DNA of 43,568 nt from JBKHBT01 sp046542255. GTDB lineage: Bacteria; UBP14; UBA6098; JBKHBT01. Each line of letters opens with the position of its first letter. The first letter of the stretch is position 1. Location: assembly GCA_046542255.1 (NCBI GenBank), contig JBKHBT010000017.1, forward strand, positions 1 to 43,568, in the 5' to 3' direction. The translations under genes and the position numbers were made by a program. Shown piece after piece: positions 18,707 to 27,802 of this stretch. Below the pieces are notes generated by a model. It had not been told where the DNA came from and searched no databases. It saw nothing but the letters and a program-made list of their open reading frames with translations.

Positions 18707-19942
18707 TTAACCTTTAACAATGTTCAATATATTAAAAATCATCAGAACAAGCAAGGATATGGTAGCCAAAATAGCGGTTAATGGAATATTCTTTATATTT
18801 AAGGGTAAATAAAACTCAGATTTCTCGGCATTGGGATTTCTATATCTCCAATAAATCAAGCTAATATTTACTGCCATAAAAACACTAAAGATGAAAAAAT
18901 TGCTTATGGATGCGACAACTTTGAGATTTCCTATCAAAGCAAATAGAATAACAAGGATAATTATCAATATTGTTGATAGGATAGGTGTCCTGGATTTTTT
19001 ATTAACTATGCTAAGCTTTGTCATCCATTTTATACCCGTGTCTCGCGCTATATCGAATAATAATCTCGCGGTTGCCAAAATATTGGTCAATATGCTATTG
19101 GAAGTGGCAAATAAAGCAACAATAATCAAGGCCGTAACTCCCCATCTTCCAACGGCACCCTCGACCGCATAGGCCAATGGCGAGGTCGATCCTGCAAGCT
19201 CCTTATGGCTTGCTAATGCAATAGCACTGATGGAAACAAGAACATAAATAATCGTAACAAATACTCCAGCTAATAAGATTCCCTTGCTAACTGTTATTCT
19301 GGGATTTTTTGTCTCTTCTGAAGTTTTGACTACATCCTCAAAACCCACATAAGAGAAGAAAGTTAAAGCACCCGCAGCAAATATTCCCATAAAGCCATTT
19401 GCAGGCATTTTTAAAAGCTCAGCTTCACCCCATTTTGGTATTCCCAGAACAATTACGAAAATCAGTCCCAAGATAGTAATAATCGTAGCGATTATATTAG
19501 TTATCGAAGAATGTTTTATGCCAATTATACTTATGAAACCGAGCACTACAACAATACCAGTAATCGCTAAATTGTTCGGGATCTGCCATAATCTTGAGAA
19601 ATAATCAGCAAAACTTATAGCGATCGCTGCACTTGCAATAATACCGGTGAGAATTGTTGCAATGCCAAAGATAATTGCAATTTTCGTATTAAATGCTCGC
19701 TTGATATATTCGAAACTTCCACCAGCATCCGGAAAGCGGCTAACAAATTCTGCATAGGACAATGCAGAAAGCATTGCGATTACGGCTGCAACGATAAAAG
19801 CTAACCACAGCATATTGCCGGCAAGGGCGGCAGCCTCGCCAATAATAGCATAAATACCAGCGCCAAGTATTACACCCATTGCAAGAAAAATTATATCCTT
19901 TAGTCCGAGTGCTTTTCTTAATTTATTCCGTCTATTAGTCAT
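18707..19942 (-). CDS. APC-superfamily amino acid permease
   Basis: The 411-residue membrane protein has about twelve hydrophobic segments. The N-terminus carries the APC signature in helix 1 (GLKDIIFLAMGVILGAGIYA, with the unwound GAGIY substrate site). Helix 6 is FFSYVGFEDVVKTSEETKNP, also diagnostic. It probably imports an amino acid by proton symport or exchange; the substrate cannot be told. The MscS channel gene follows after 24 nt. The pairing of a transporter and a tension valve is suggestive but not diagnostic. Confidence 0.88.
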   Translation of the reverse strand: MTNRRNKLRKALGLKDIIFLAMGVILGAGIYAIIGEAAALAGNMLWLAFIVAAVIAMLSALSYAEFVSRFPDAGGSFEYIKRAFNTKIAIIFGIATILTGIIASAAIAISFADYFSRLWQIPNNLAITGIVVVLGFISIIGIKHSSITNIIATIITILGLIFVIVLGIPKWGEAELLKMPANGFMGIFAAGALTFFSYVGFEDVVKTSEETKNPRITVSKGILLAGVFVTIIYVLVSISAIALASHKELAGSTSPLAYAVEGAVGRWGVTALIIVALFATSNSILTNILATARLLFDIARDTGIKWMTKLSIVNKKSRTPILSTILIIILVILFALIGNLKVVASISNFFIFSVFMAVNISLIYWRYRNPNAEKSEFYLPLNIKNIPLTAILATISLLVLMIFNILNIVKG

Positions 19943-19969
19943 AAAATCTCAATTTAGGAAGTCTTATAA

Positions 19970-21664
19970 TCAGAATTCAAATTTCTTGATCTCTTTTACA
20001 CCAAGATAAAGCGGCAAACCAGTGGCGACGACATTTAATAAGATAAGAAGCACACCACCCATTATAATCTGAAAAGTCGGGAAAGCTTGCTGGAAAGTCA
20101 AATGCTGTATATAAGCTCTGGTTGGCCATGCCATTATAAGAACAGACAAACCCACGTAAAGCAAGGACAGCAGCGCAGTTATCATACCGCCACCGGATGA
20201 TGCAATTTTACCAGGATTGGCTTCTTCAAAATCCGGAAAAAGAATTCCAAGGCCAACCGAAAGGCTAACCAGAGAGACACTCATGAAGAAAATCCCACCG
20301 CCAGTTAAAATCATCATATATGGGCTTTGCGCCAAAATCCCATTTGAAATAACTGCAACAATCTCGGCAATTATAAAAAATATCCCGAATGCGAGTGAAA
20401 ATTTCTCCCAAAAGATATGTGATACTTTTGTGGGGCTGGAACGTACCAGCCAGAAACTACGGCCTTCCATACTAATCGAAGGATATACGAATCTAACCGA
20501 TAAAGTCGCAAGAATATAGCCACAAAAGCCATAGTTTGCGAAAGATATGCCCAATTTCAAAGCTTCTGAACCAACTCGCATGGGGGCATGGCGAAGATTG
20601 ACAAGATAAACTCCCAAAAGAACCAAAAGCACTCCAAATTGAGTCCATTGACTCGGGTCGCGAATGAAAAGCTTCACGTCTTTGACCAAAAGGGCGCGAA
20701 TAACATTGGGAAATGGAGAAAAGAATTTCCAGAGAAGGCCATGCAATTTAGATGGCTTCTTGTATTTTTTCTTTTTCTTCTTTCCGCTAACCTCGCCAGC
20801 AGCAAGGAAAGAGTTATAATATAAAAGATCGGCTGTCCAATCTAAGAAAATCGCTCCAAATGCCGCTGTTGAGATGATTAAAGACAGGTACATTAGGAAA
20901 CTTGTCAGATTCCCATACCTTGCGAATTTCAAAATACTAGCCAGCATATCCCAGGGCATCATTATTGTGGGATTATTACTCGATAAATTGTTTAAATAAT
21001 AATTCAGGACATTCAAATCACCCTGAATACTCATCATAATCGCAGAAAGTTGATTCTGTCGCATGTAGAGAAATAATCCACCAGCTACAACTAACAAAGA
21101 AATATACAAAGTCTTCCGAAAACCAAGTTTACCGGCAATAATAAAAAACACCATTGCCATAATCACTCCAAAAAACGCGGGTATGATAATAAAAGCCGGC
21201 AGTGCAATAAGAACAGAAGGCAGAAAATAGAACCATTTCAGCTCGAAAACAATCGAATATGCAAGAAAAAGAGGAATTCCAATAACGGCGGTTGCCCATG
21301 AAGAGAAAAATAGATTATCGGCAAATTTAATCCAAAATGTCTTGCGGTGTGATAAGGGTGATGTCATAAGAAAATGTGTCTCATCTGAATGATAAAGGGT
21401 CGATATAGCGGATACAATATTGCTAATAAGGAGCATAAAACCAAAAGCCATAAATCCAATGCCAATTAGGCGGTCGGATAGGATAGCACCAATATCTTGA
21501 ACTTCCTTGAGATATTTGAATACCTGATGAAAAAGGATATAACCGCCACCTGAAAAAATAGAAATGACAATTAATCCAATAAATAATTTTGCTTTAGATT
21601 CAAGGCCTTTCTGGAATATCTGCCTGCCAAGCAATTTGAGCTTGGTAGAAATGATTCTTTTCAT
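19970..21664 (-). CDS. ABC-2-type exporter permease-like protein
   Basis: This is a 564-residue protein with about twelve hydrophobic segments. SDETHFLMTSPLSHRKTFWI after the second helix pair resembles the elbow region of large ABC-2-type (putative exporter) permeases; a second half-repeat contains SISMEGRSFWLVRSSPTKVS. Such permeases need a separate ATPase subunit, and none lies beside it, so the ATPase must be elsewhere. It follows the small exported protein gene by 28 nt on the same strand. The substrate is unknown. Confidence 0.7.
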   Translation of the reverse strand: MKRIISTKLKLLGRQIFQKGLESKAKLFIGLIVISIFSGGGYILFHQVFKYLKEVQDIGAILSDRLIGIGFMAFGFMLLISNIVSAISTLYHSDETHFLMTSPLSHRKTFWIKFADNLFFSSWATAVIGIPLFLAYSIVFELKWFYFLPSVLIALPAFIIIPAFFGVIMAMVFFIIAGKLGFRKTLYISLLVVAGGLFLYMRQNQLSAIMMSIQGDLNVLNYYLNNLSSNNPTIMMPWDMLASILKFARYGNLTSFLMYLSLIISTAAFGAIFLDWTADLLYYNSFLAAGEVSGKKKKKKYKKPSKLHGLLWKFFSPFPNVIRALLVKDVKLFIRDPSQWTQFGVLLVLLGVYLVNLRHAPMRVGSEALKLGISFANYGFCGYILATLSVRFVYPSISMEGRSFWLVRSSPTKVSHIFWEKFSLAFGIFFIIAEIVAVISNGILAQSPYMMILTGGGIFFMSVSLVSLSVGLGILFPDFEEANPGKIASSGGGMITALLSLLYVGLSVLIMAWPTRAYIQHLTFQQAFPTFQIIMGGVLLILLNVVATGLPLYLGVKEIKKFEF

Positions 21665-21692
21665 ATGATTCTGCTAAATATAGCAGGAGAGA

Positions 21693-22067
21693 TTATTTTT
21701 CTTTTTTCTTTTTAACTTCTTCTTGTTCTTCGTTATCCGGTGTTGCATCGGTAATTTCTGAGATTCTATCTACGATTTTCTGCCAGATATTATTCCATTT
21801 TTCTGGATTCTTGTCGATTTTCTCTCTGAAACCATTGAAATCTTCGCTGGTATAGCCAGATGTCGTAAATATCGAATCCTGGACGATTTTTAGGGAATCT
21901 GGTTTAGCAAGGTATTGTTCGGCAGCAATAGAAAGCTTCACATAAATATTGATGAATTCTTCTTCGCTCATCGACTTATTTTCTTCTTTCTCTTCAGAAA
22001 GAAGCAGAGCAACTGCCAGAACAATCAGAAATGAAACAATTATTAGCCTGACACCTGTATTTTTCAT
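21693..22067 (-). CDS. Small exported or membrane-anchored protein
   Basis: The 124-residue protein has a single N-terminal hydrophobic segment (residues about 6-23) without a lipobox Cys, then an acidic helical region and a very charged C-terminal tail (NEEQEEVKKKKEK). The SD (AAGGAGG) is strong. It lies directly before the ABC-2-like permease gene and is divergent from ispG. I do not recognise a family; it could be an accessory of the permease. Confidence 0.6.
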   Translation of the reverse strand: MKNTGVRLIIVSFLIVLAVALLLSEEKEENKSMSEEEFINIYVKLSIAAEQYLAKPDSLKIVQDSIFTTSGYTSEDFNGFREKIDKNPEKWNNIWQKIVDRISEITDATPDNEEQEEVKKKKEK

Positions 22068-22123
22068 AAATCCTCCTTGCGTTCTCTAAATAAGAGACAT
22101 ACTTTTTAATAAAATATATCAAG

Positions 22124-23197
22124 ATGGTCAAAGTGTCAAGAAAGACAATGAAGAAAGAAATACAAATCGGCAATAAAATGATTGGAGGGGGCAATCCGGT
22201 CCTTATTCAATCGATGACAAATACCAACACAATAGATGTCCATGCAACGACAGAGCAAATCAAGTCGCTCGAAAAAGTCGGCTGCGAAGCTGTACGAATA
22301 GCAATTCCGGATGAAGAATCTGCAAATAAAATCCCCGAGATTAAAAAGATGATCACTATACCGCTAATAGCCGACATCCACTTCGATTACAAACTCGCCC
22401 TAAAATCAATAGAAAAAGGCATAGATAAATTGCGCCTTAATCCCGGAAATATCGGCGCCGACTGGAAAGTCAAAGAAGTCGCCGAAGCTGCAAGAGATAA
22501 TAATATTCCCATAAGGGTCGGTGTAAATTGGGGAAGTGTCCCAGAAAAACTGAAAAAGCAAGATAAGCCGGAGAAAATAATGGCCGAGCTGGCCGAAAAA
22601 GAAATCCAAATTCTCGAAAAAACAAATTTCTACCAGATAGTAGTTTCATTGAAAGCCAGTTCTGTATCGCTTATGATAGATGCAAACCGCTATCTCTCAG
22701 AAAGATGTGATTATCCTTTGCACCTTGGTGTTACCGAAGCTGGACTTCCCGCCGAGGGTTCCATTAAATCTGCTATCGGTATCGGTACTTTACTATCCGA
22801 AGGCATTGGCGATACAATCAGAGTTTCATTAACAGGGAATCCGATACAGGAAATTCCTATTGCGAAATCTATTCTGGAAGCATTAAATCTTCGAGAATTC
22901 GGCGGTGTCAAGATAATTAGCTGCCCGACATGTGCGAGAACAAGAATCGATGTCGAGAGCATTGCTCGTGAAGTTAATATCAGATTATCTGAAATCGATG
23001 ATGACATCACAGTCGCAATTATGGGCTGCGAAGTAAATGGCCCGGGCGAGGCCCGTGAAGCAGATATTGGGATAGCTGGAGGAAAAGGCTATGGAATCCT
23101 ATTTGAAAAGGGAAAAGTAAAAGTTAGGATAGATGAAAAAAACATGATCGATGATTTTGTCGGCCGAGTAAAAAATTATCTCAAAAATAGAGATTAA
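22124..23197 (+). CDS. ispG: 4-hydroxy-3-methylbut-2-enyl diphosphate synthase
   Basis: IspG (GcpE) reduces methylerythritol cyclodiphosphate to HMBPP, the next-to-last step of the MEP isoprenoid pathway, using a [4Fe-4S] cluster. The cluster Cys residues are visible: Cys267 and Cys270 (SCPTCARTR) and Cys302 (GCEVNGPGEA). The TIM-barrel opening GGGNPVLIQSMTNTNT and IPLIADIHFDYKLAL are typical. Length (357) matches the short bacterial form. ATG 22148 is an alternative start that removes eight residues. A TAAAAT box lies close to the first ATG. Confidence 0.96.
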   Translation: MVKVSRKTMKKEIQIGNKMIGGGNPVLIQSMTNTNTIDVHATTEQIKSLEKVGCEAVRIAIPDEESANKIPEIKKMITIPLIADIHFDYKLALKSIEKGIDKLRLNPGNIGADWKVKEVAEAARDNNIPIRVGVNWGSVPEKLKKQDKPEKIMAELAEKEIQILEKTNFYQIVVSLKASSVSLMIDANRYLSERCDYPLHLGVTEAGLPAEGSIKSAIGIGTLLSEGIGDTIRVSLTGNPIQEIPIAKSILEALNLREFGGVKIISCPTCARTRIDVESIAREVNIRLSEIDDDITVAIMGCEVNGPGEAREADIGIAGGKGYGILFEKGKVKVRIDEKNMIDDFVGRVKNYLKNRD

Positions 23198-23202
23198 ATT
23201 AG

Positions 23203-23224
23203 ACAATGCGCTATTCCGCATTGT
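23203..23224 (+). terminator. Hairpin after ispG
   Basis: ACAATGCG (23203-23210) pairs perfectly with CGCATTGT (23217-23224) across a 6-nt loop, with TTTTT shortly after. The sequence around it resembles the hairpin after ispD (26115-26150). It may attenuate rather than end transcription, because gatA follows. Confidence 0.5.
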
Positions 23225-23272
23225 TATACTTTTTGGCTAAAGCATCAGTATGGCCATTACATTGTATTTTTT

Positions 23273-24688
23273 ATGTGTTATATCTTTACATATGGCTTTA
23301 GGAGAGATACCATAGGTAGTAGAGAAGTGAATTTAGAGTTAGCAAAAAAGGAAGAAAACACCAAGTCAAAAAAACTTGCAAAAAAGGTAGAAAATAGCCT
23401 GAATAGGATAAGGTGTTCTGGGCTGAATGCCTTTATTAGCATAAATGACAGGGCAATAGGCGAAGCGAAGGAAATTTCTGCCAATGACTCCAGCAATTCG
23501 TTGTATGGAATGACCTTTGCTATCAAAGATAATATAATGGTAAAGGATATGCCAGCGACCTGCGCATCCAAAATGCTCGAGCATTTTATCGCACCTTATG
23601 ATGCTACGGCTGTCAAATTATTGAAGCAAAATGGCGCAATCATCCTGGGAAAAAACAATATGGATGAATTCGGTATGGGATCTTCTAATGAGTATTCATA
23701 TTTTGGGCCGTGCAAAAATCCAATAGCGGAAAGTTATGTTCCCGGTGGAAGTTCAGGCGGCTCTGCTGCTTCAGTTGCAGCAGGACTTGTCGATATAACT
23801 CTAGGGTCGGATACTGCCGGCTCAGTTCGCCAACCAGCAGCGCTTTGTGGTATTTGTGGTTTCAAACCGAGCTATGGGAGAATTTCAAGATACGGCCTGA
23901 CGGCATTTGCATCATCTCTCGACCAGATAGGGATAATGGCCAAAACACCGGAAGAAATCATTGAAATATTTTCCATTCTCGATACAGTCGATAGAAATGA
24001 TGCTACTATGATAGAATTTCCAAAGGATAAAGCAAAAATCCAAAATCCTAAAATTGCTGTCTTATCGAATTCTTTTGATGAATATGTAAATAAAAATATC
24101 CAGAGCATGATGCGGGATAAAATAGCTGATTTGAAAAAGAACGGCATCATAGTCGATATCATTAATTTCAGCCATTTTGATAGATTGCTACCGATATATC
24201 ATATTATTTCAACAGCAGAAGCAAGCTCGAACCTTGCAAGATTCGATGGAATAAGATATGGCTATCGCTCTAAGAATGCTTTGGATATTGAAAAATTATA
24301 CATAAAAAACAGGTCTGAAGGCTTTGGCGATGAGGTAAAGCGGAGAATAATGCTCGGGACATTTGTCCTAAGCAAAAATGCTAAGAAGCAATACTATATA
24401 AATGCTTTACGGGCAAGAAGGTTTATAAAATTGAAAGTCCTGAAAATCTTCAAGAAGTATGACTTTATCATTAATCCAACCACAGCAGAGCTTTTTTTTG
24501 AGTTTGGAAAAAAGGACCCTATACAGATGTATAATTCCGATAGATTTACCGTGATGGCCAACCTAGTCGATTCTCCGGCAATTAGCATGCCTATAAAAAG
24601 ACTTGGCAAATTGGGAGTTTCATTGCATATTATGTCAAAGCCGGGAAATGATTATGGATTATTAGATTTTGCAAAAACTTTAATATAA
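23273..24688 (+). CDS. gatA: Amidase-signature protein, GatA-like
   Basis: This is the Glu-tRNA(Gln)/Asp-tRNA(Asn) amidotransferase A subunit type, which releases ammonia from glutamine for tRNA-dependent amidation. The amidase triad is intact: Lys85 (FAIKDNI), cis-Ser160 (GGSSGGSAAS) and nucleophile Ser184 (GSDTAGSVRQPA). Length (up to 471) suits GatA; gatB and gatC are not in the window. The start is uncertain: no SD suits ATG 23273, while AGGAGA at 23300-23305 points to an initiation site further on, such as GTG 23327 (residue 19). A 56-codon membrane-protein gene follows after 15 nt. Confidence 0.88.
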   Translation: MCYIFTYGFRRDTIGSREVNLELAKKEENTKSKKLAKKVENSLNRIRCSGLNAFISINDRAIGEAKEISANDSSNSLYGMTFAIKDNIMVKDMPATCASKMLEHFIAPYDATAVKLLKQNGAIILGKNNMDEFGMGSSNEYSYFGPCKNPIAESYVPGGSSGGSAASVAAGLVDITLGSDTAGSVRQPAALCGICGFKPSYGRISRYGLTAFASSLDQIGIMAKTPEEIIEIFSILDTVDRNDATMIEFPKDKAKIQNPKIAVLSNSFDEYVNKNIQSMMRDKIADLKKNGIIVDIINFSHFDRLLPIYHIISTAEASSNLARFDGIRYGYRSKNALDIEKLYIKNRSEGFGDEVKRRIMLGTFVLSKNAKKQYYINALRARRFIKLKVLKIFKKYDFIINPTTAELFFEFGKKDPIQMYNSDRFTVMANLVDSPAISMPIKRLGKLGVSLHIMSKPGNDYGLLDFAKTLI

Positions 24689-24703
24689 AGAGGAAATTTT
24701 AGA

Positions 24704-24874
24704 ATGCTAATTTGGATTATCATACTGATAATTATTGCATTTAGTCTGATAAGTGCAGAATTCTCGCGTATAACGGTCGAGTTTATCGAGCAACATGTTA
24801 TAGCTTTGTTACTTGTTGGATTGGCTTTGCTCTATTCTCTCTGGCGACGAGAAAAGAACAGAATAGACAATTAA
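24704..24874 (+). CDS. Small 56-residue membrane protein
   Basis: A short frame starts 15 nt after gatA with an SD-like AGAGGAAA and encodes two hydrophobic segments (residues about 2-17 and 29-45), ending in a basic tail (WRREKNRIDN). It has no recognisable family. Position and ribosome binding site support translation as part of the gatA transcript. A terminator hairpin lies 80 nt downstream. Confidence 0.6.
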   Translation: MLIWIIILIIIAFSLISAEFSRITVEFIEQHVIALLLVGLALLYSLWRREKNRIDN

Positions 24875-24956
24875 CATATGACTAATGGCATAAGACAAAT
24901 AGTTAAAGTAATTTATTAGCTATAATGGTATAACCTGTCCATTATCAGGAAAAAGA

Positions 24957-24970
24957 CTCGCAGAGGCGAG
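24957..24970. terminator. Bidirectional terminator
   Basis: CTCGC (24957-24961) pairs with GCGAG (24966-24970) across AGAG, followed by CCTTTTTT on the plus strand and a T-tract on the minus strand. It separates the gatA transcript from the convergent FlgM-like gene. Confidence 0.75.
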
Positions 24971-24996
24971 CCTTTTTTGGAGTATAGATAAATATT

Positions 24997-25323
24997 CTAC
25001 TGCATGAAAAGTTCAGCTTCTTCGATCATTCTATCGGCGATTTTGGAGATTACTTCTTTTTTATTGTAATCACCATTTTGGATGCTTTGATTGATCCGAA
25101 TCGCTTCCTTGCTTCCCATTTCTTCCGAAAGCACTTTTTTTAGAATATCTTTGTTCTGCATCTTAATCTTACGCGCATGGTCGCTAATGTCGATAACAAT
25201 TCCCTTTTTGCTCTTCTTAGCGCCTTTGATATTAACTTTATCACTTGGAAATTTCTCAACCTTTTCCAGTTTTCTCTTTTGATATGCGCCTAAAATATCA
25301 TTTCTGTTTTGATTTATTCGCAT
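24997..25323 (-). CDS. FlgM-like anti-sigma-28 protein
   Basis: The 108-residue protein matches the FlgM family in its C-terminal half: VIDISDHARKIK, then KEAIRINQSIQNGDYNKKEV and SKIADRMIEEAELF. FlgM holds the flagellar sigma factor until the hook is complete. No flagellar or sigma-28 gene is in the window, so its partner is elsewhere, or the protein has another sigma target. The SD (GAGGAGG) is strong. FlgM is usually 90-100 residues, so the length fits. Confidence 0.75.
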   Translation of the reverse strand: MRINQNRNDILGAYQKRKLEKVEKFPSDKVNIKGAKKSKKGIVIDISDHARKIKMQNKDILKKVLSEEMGSKEAIRINQSIQNGDYNKKEVISKIADRMIEEAELFMQ

Positions 25324-25382
25324 ATTCCTCCTCTTTGTTCAATATACTCATCGGATGCTTTTTCAAAAACTTTACAAAAAAA

Positions 25383-25410
25383 TTGCAAAGTCAAGTTTAT
25401 ATTGTATTTT
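25383..25410 (+). promoter_or_regulatory. ispD promoter, leaderless type
   Basis: TTGCAA (25383-25388), 16-nt spacer, TATTTT (25405-25410); the ATG at 25418 follows after 7 nt with no SD. Confidence 0.5.
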
Positions 25411-25417
25411 ATATTTT

Positions 25418-26098
25418 ATGAAAACTTGCACAGCGATAATTTTATCCGCCGGCTCGGGGAAAAGATTTGGTTCCGAGATGCCCAAGCAATACAATCTGCT
25501 CGATGGGAAGGAAGTGATTATTCATACTATCGAGAAAATTGCACAGGCTATGTTAATAAGCAATATTGTCATGGTTGTTGGAGATGATGATATTAATTTT
25601 ATCATTAACCTCCTAAGAAAATATAAAATTTCCGAGGTCAGTTATATTGTCCGCGGTGGGAAGCGGCGTGTCGATTCTGTAAAAAATGGGATTATGGCAA
25701 CCGGTTCTGATTATGTTGCGATTCATGATGGAGCAAGGCCTTTTGTTTCACCGGATAAAGTTGATTTGGCTGTGGAAAGGGCTTTTGAGACAGGAGCTGC
25801 AATTTTGGCTGCGCCTGCAAATGAGACGATTAAGATTGCCCATCAAAGGATTATTGAAGATACTCCAGAGCGTAAGAATCTCTGGTTTGCCAAAACGCCA
25901 CAAGTCTTTGAAAGGAAATTGTTTACAGAACTTATTTCCAAGATTCCGGATGATTTCACGCCTACCGATGATGCGCAAATTTTCGAATACTTCGGCTATG
26001 ATGTCGAGATTGTTCCAGACTATCCGACAAATATAAAAATCACATATCCCCATGACATAGAAATCGGTAAAATCCTGCTCAAAAAGCAGGATAAATAA
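25418..26098 (+). CDS. ispD: 2-C-methyl-D-erythritol 4-phosphate cytidylyltransferase
   Basis: IspD joins CTP to methylerythritol 4-phosphate in the MEP pathway. Visible motifs are the nucleotide-binding loop AIILSAGSGKRFGSEMPKQY near the N-terminus, AIHDGARPFV in the middle, and TPTDDAQIFEYFGYDVEIVP then NIKITYPHDIEI at the end. I start at ATG 25418 because the family begins directly before the glycine-rich loop; a longer in-frame start at 25355 would add 21 unrelated residues and would span the promoter. Length is then 226, the family norm. Confidence 0.95.
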   Translation: MKTCTAIILSAGSGKRFGSEMPKQYNLLDGKEVIIHTIEKIAQAMLISNIVMVVGDDDINFIINLLRKYKISEVSYIVRGGKRRVDSVKNGIMATGSDYVAIHDGARPFVSPDKVDLAVERAFETGAAILAAPANETIKIAHQRIIEDTPERKNLWFAKTPQVFERKLFTELISKIPDDFTPTDDAQIFEYFGYDVEIVPDYPTNIKITYPHDIEIGKILLKKQDK

Positions 26099-26115
26099 CA
26101 TTGCCGATATCGGGC

Positions 26116-26134
26116 AATGCGCCTATTGTGCATT
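26116..26134 (+). terminator. Terminator after ispD
   Basis: AATGCGC (26116-26122) pairs with GTGCATT (26128-26134), one G-T wobble, 5-nt loop, followed by a T-run. It is related in sequence to the hairpin after ispG. A second small hairpin, TTGCC/GGCAA, lies just upstream. Confidence 0.65.
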
Positions 26135-26236
26135 TTTATGCTTCTTTGGCAATAAAACCGAAAAAAAGCTTTTATGAATATTTTAGTTATGGGAATTATG
26201 ACATTGGGAAACCATAAGTATTGTCTGAAAAAAAGC

Positions 26237-26265
26237 TTGAAATTTTCATGATAATTCTATATAAT
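26237..26265 (+). promoter_or_regulatory. Promoter of the secreted protein at 26312
   Basis: TTGAAA (26237-26242), 17-nt spacer, TATAAT (26260-26265), close to sigma70 consensus, 46 nt before the ATG. Confidence 0.7.
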
Positions 26266-26311
26266 AATATTACAAAAGCGAATAGATAGAGAGATATGAT
26301 AGGGGGAAAAG

Positions 26312-27802
26312 ATGAAGAGAATATTTATAATTTGCTTTCTTTTGATTAGCCTGGCTTTTGGATACAGGATAACAGAAATAGAAAGAATTGTCATGCCGGA
26401 TTCGATTTGCGAAGTAGAATTTATCGATGTCGGTGAAAGTACAATTTTCATTAGCCGCTATGAAGATTATATGAGCATCTGGGATTTTGAAAGCTATCAC
26501 AATATATTTGACATTGTCGATAGCTCACAAGTGAAATTTGCCGAGAATGACTCATCGCTTTATATGATATACGATATGAGCAAAAATGAAGAGCTTGGAA
26601 CATCGCAGCTAAAGACCCGCAAGATTTACCCATCTCTCGAAGAAGAGCAGGCCGTAGAAGTCGATTATCTTGTGGAGGAATGGCTTCCATTCTGGAATTA
26701 CAATCTTGATGCGCTGGATATGATTTTGACGGTTAATCGGGATAGCTCTTGGTCCTACTATGATGGTATAAGTGATATAGATTTAATTGAACATAGAAGA
26801 GAATATCACTTTGTAAGGTCTGGAGAAATCCTTTCAGGAAATTTATCGATTTTACCGCAAAGAAAAGTTGCAAAGGCTAACGATGGATTTGTTGTTGAAG
26901 GTATCGATTATAAAGAAAGATATACAGAAAGTACAAGTAGGGAACCGCATACTATTTATTGGACCATGGAATTATTCAAACACTCTTATTACATTAAGAT
27001 CGATTTCGGGACTTATACTATTGATACAATCTTTTATTACGGTTCTCATTACTTCGAGGGATATCGTGACTCACATCATTCCGAAGGATATCGTATTGAT
27101 TCATATAGACCGGGCATTTTCACTTTTACTAATCAAGATTCAATACATTATTTGCCATATACTGTATATGAAGGTTCACTTAACGGAAGAGGCGAAGGAG
27201 ATGATTTCTGGTTAACTTGCTGTTTCCCTGAGACACTACTTTATTCATGCAATATCAATATTTTAGATAGGAGTATACCTCGTGATTCAATCCCCCCATT
27301 CCTAATGCTCGGAAGATTCTTCACCAATACCGGAGACCACGGACGAATGGGCTTGATATTCGGCGATCAATATTGTTTCTATCCGGATTTTGATGCCTGT
27401 TATACCTTCGAAGATTACGATGAACGATATGACAAATTTGAGAACTATCATGATATCGACCATGATGGTATCGATGAAGTCTATGCATTATATGGCGATA
27501 CGATTGTTTTCTATCACATGTTCGAAGGTGATGGAGTAGATGATGAGCCGGAGAAGCCATCAGAGCTGCAGATATCTATCTCACCGAATCCATTTAATTC
27601 GGCGATGCGAATTTCAGCAAATGAGAATATAGAATCCATCGAAATTTATGATGTCGTAGGCAATCTAATTGATGATATCGGCAAAGTAGATAGCCGTGAA
27701 TATCTCTGGCAGCCGGCTTCTGATATTGGATCCGGTATTTATATGGTCAAGATTCGAATTGGTGGTGAATTTAGGGTTTCCAGGGTTGTTTACTTGAAGT
27801 AG
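26312..27802 (+). CDS. Secreted protein with C-terminal sorting domain
   Basis: The 496-residue protein has a signal peptide (residues 1-17) and ends in a type IX/FlgD-like C-terminal domain (ISPNPFNSAMRIS, IESIEIYDVVGNLIDDI, GSGIYMVKIRIGG). The middle is rich in aromatic and acidic residues and includes HDIDHDGIDEVYALYGD, which resembles a calcium-binding FG-GAP/VCBS-type loop. No catalytic motif is seen. Probably cell-surface or released. SD AGGGGG precedes the ATG. No gene follows closely. Confidence 0.75.
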   Translation: MKRIFIICFLLISLAFGYRITEIERIVMPDSICEVEFIDVGESTIFISRYEDYMSIWDFESYHNIFDIVDSSQVKFAENDSSLYMIYDMSKNEELGTSQLKTRKIYPSLEEEQAVEVDYLVEEWLPFWNYNLDALDMILTVNRDSSWSYYDGISDIDLIEHRREYHFVRSGEILSGNLSILPQRKVAKANDGFVVEGIDYKERYTESTSREPHTIYWTMELFKHSYYIKIDFGTYTIDTIFYYGSHYFEGYRDSHHSEGYRIDSYRPGIFTFTNQDSIHYLPYTVYEGSLNGRGEGDDFWLTCCFPETLLYSCNINILDRSIPRDSIPPFLMLGRFFTNTGDHGRMGLIFGDQYCFYPDFDACYTFEDYDERYDKFENYHDIDHDGIDEVYALYGDTIVFYHMFEGDGVDDEPEKPSELQISISPNPFNSAMRISANENIESIEIYDVVGNLIDDIGKVDSREYLWQPASDIGSGIYMVKIRIGGEFRVSRVVYLK

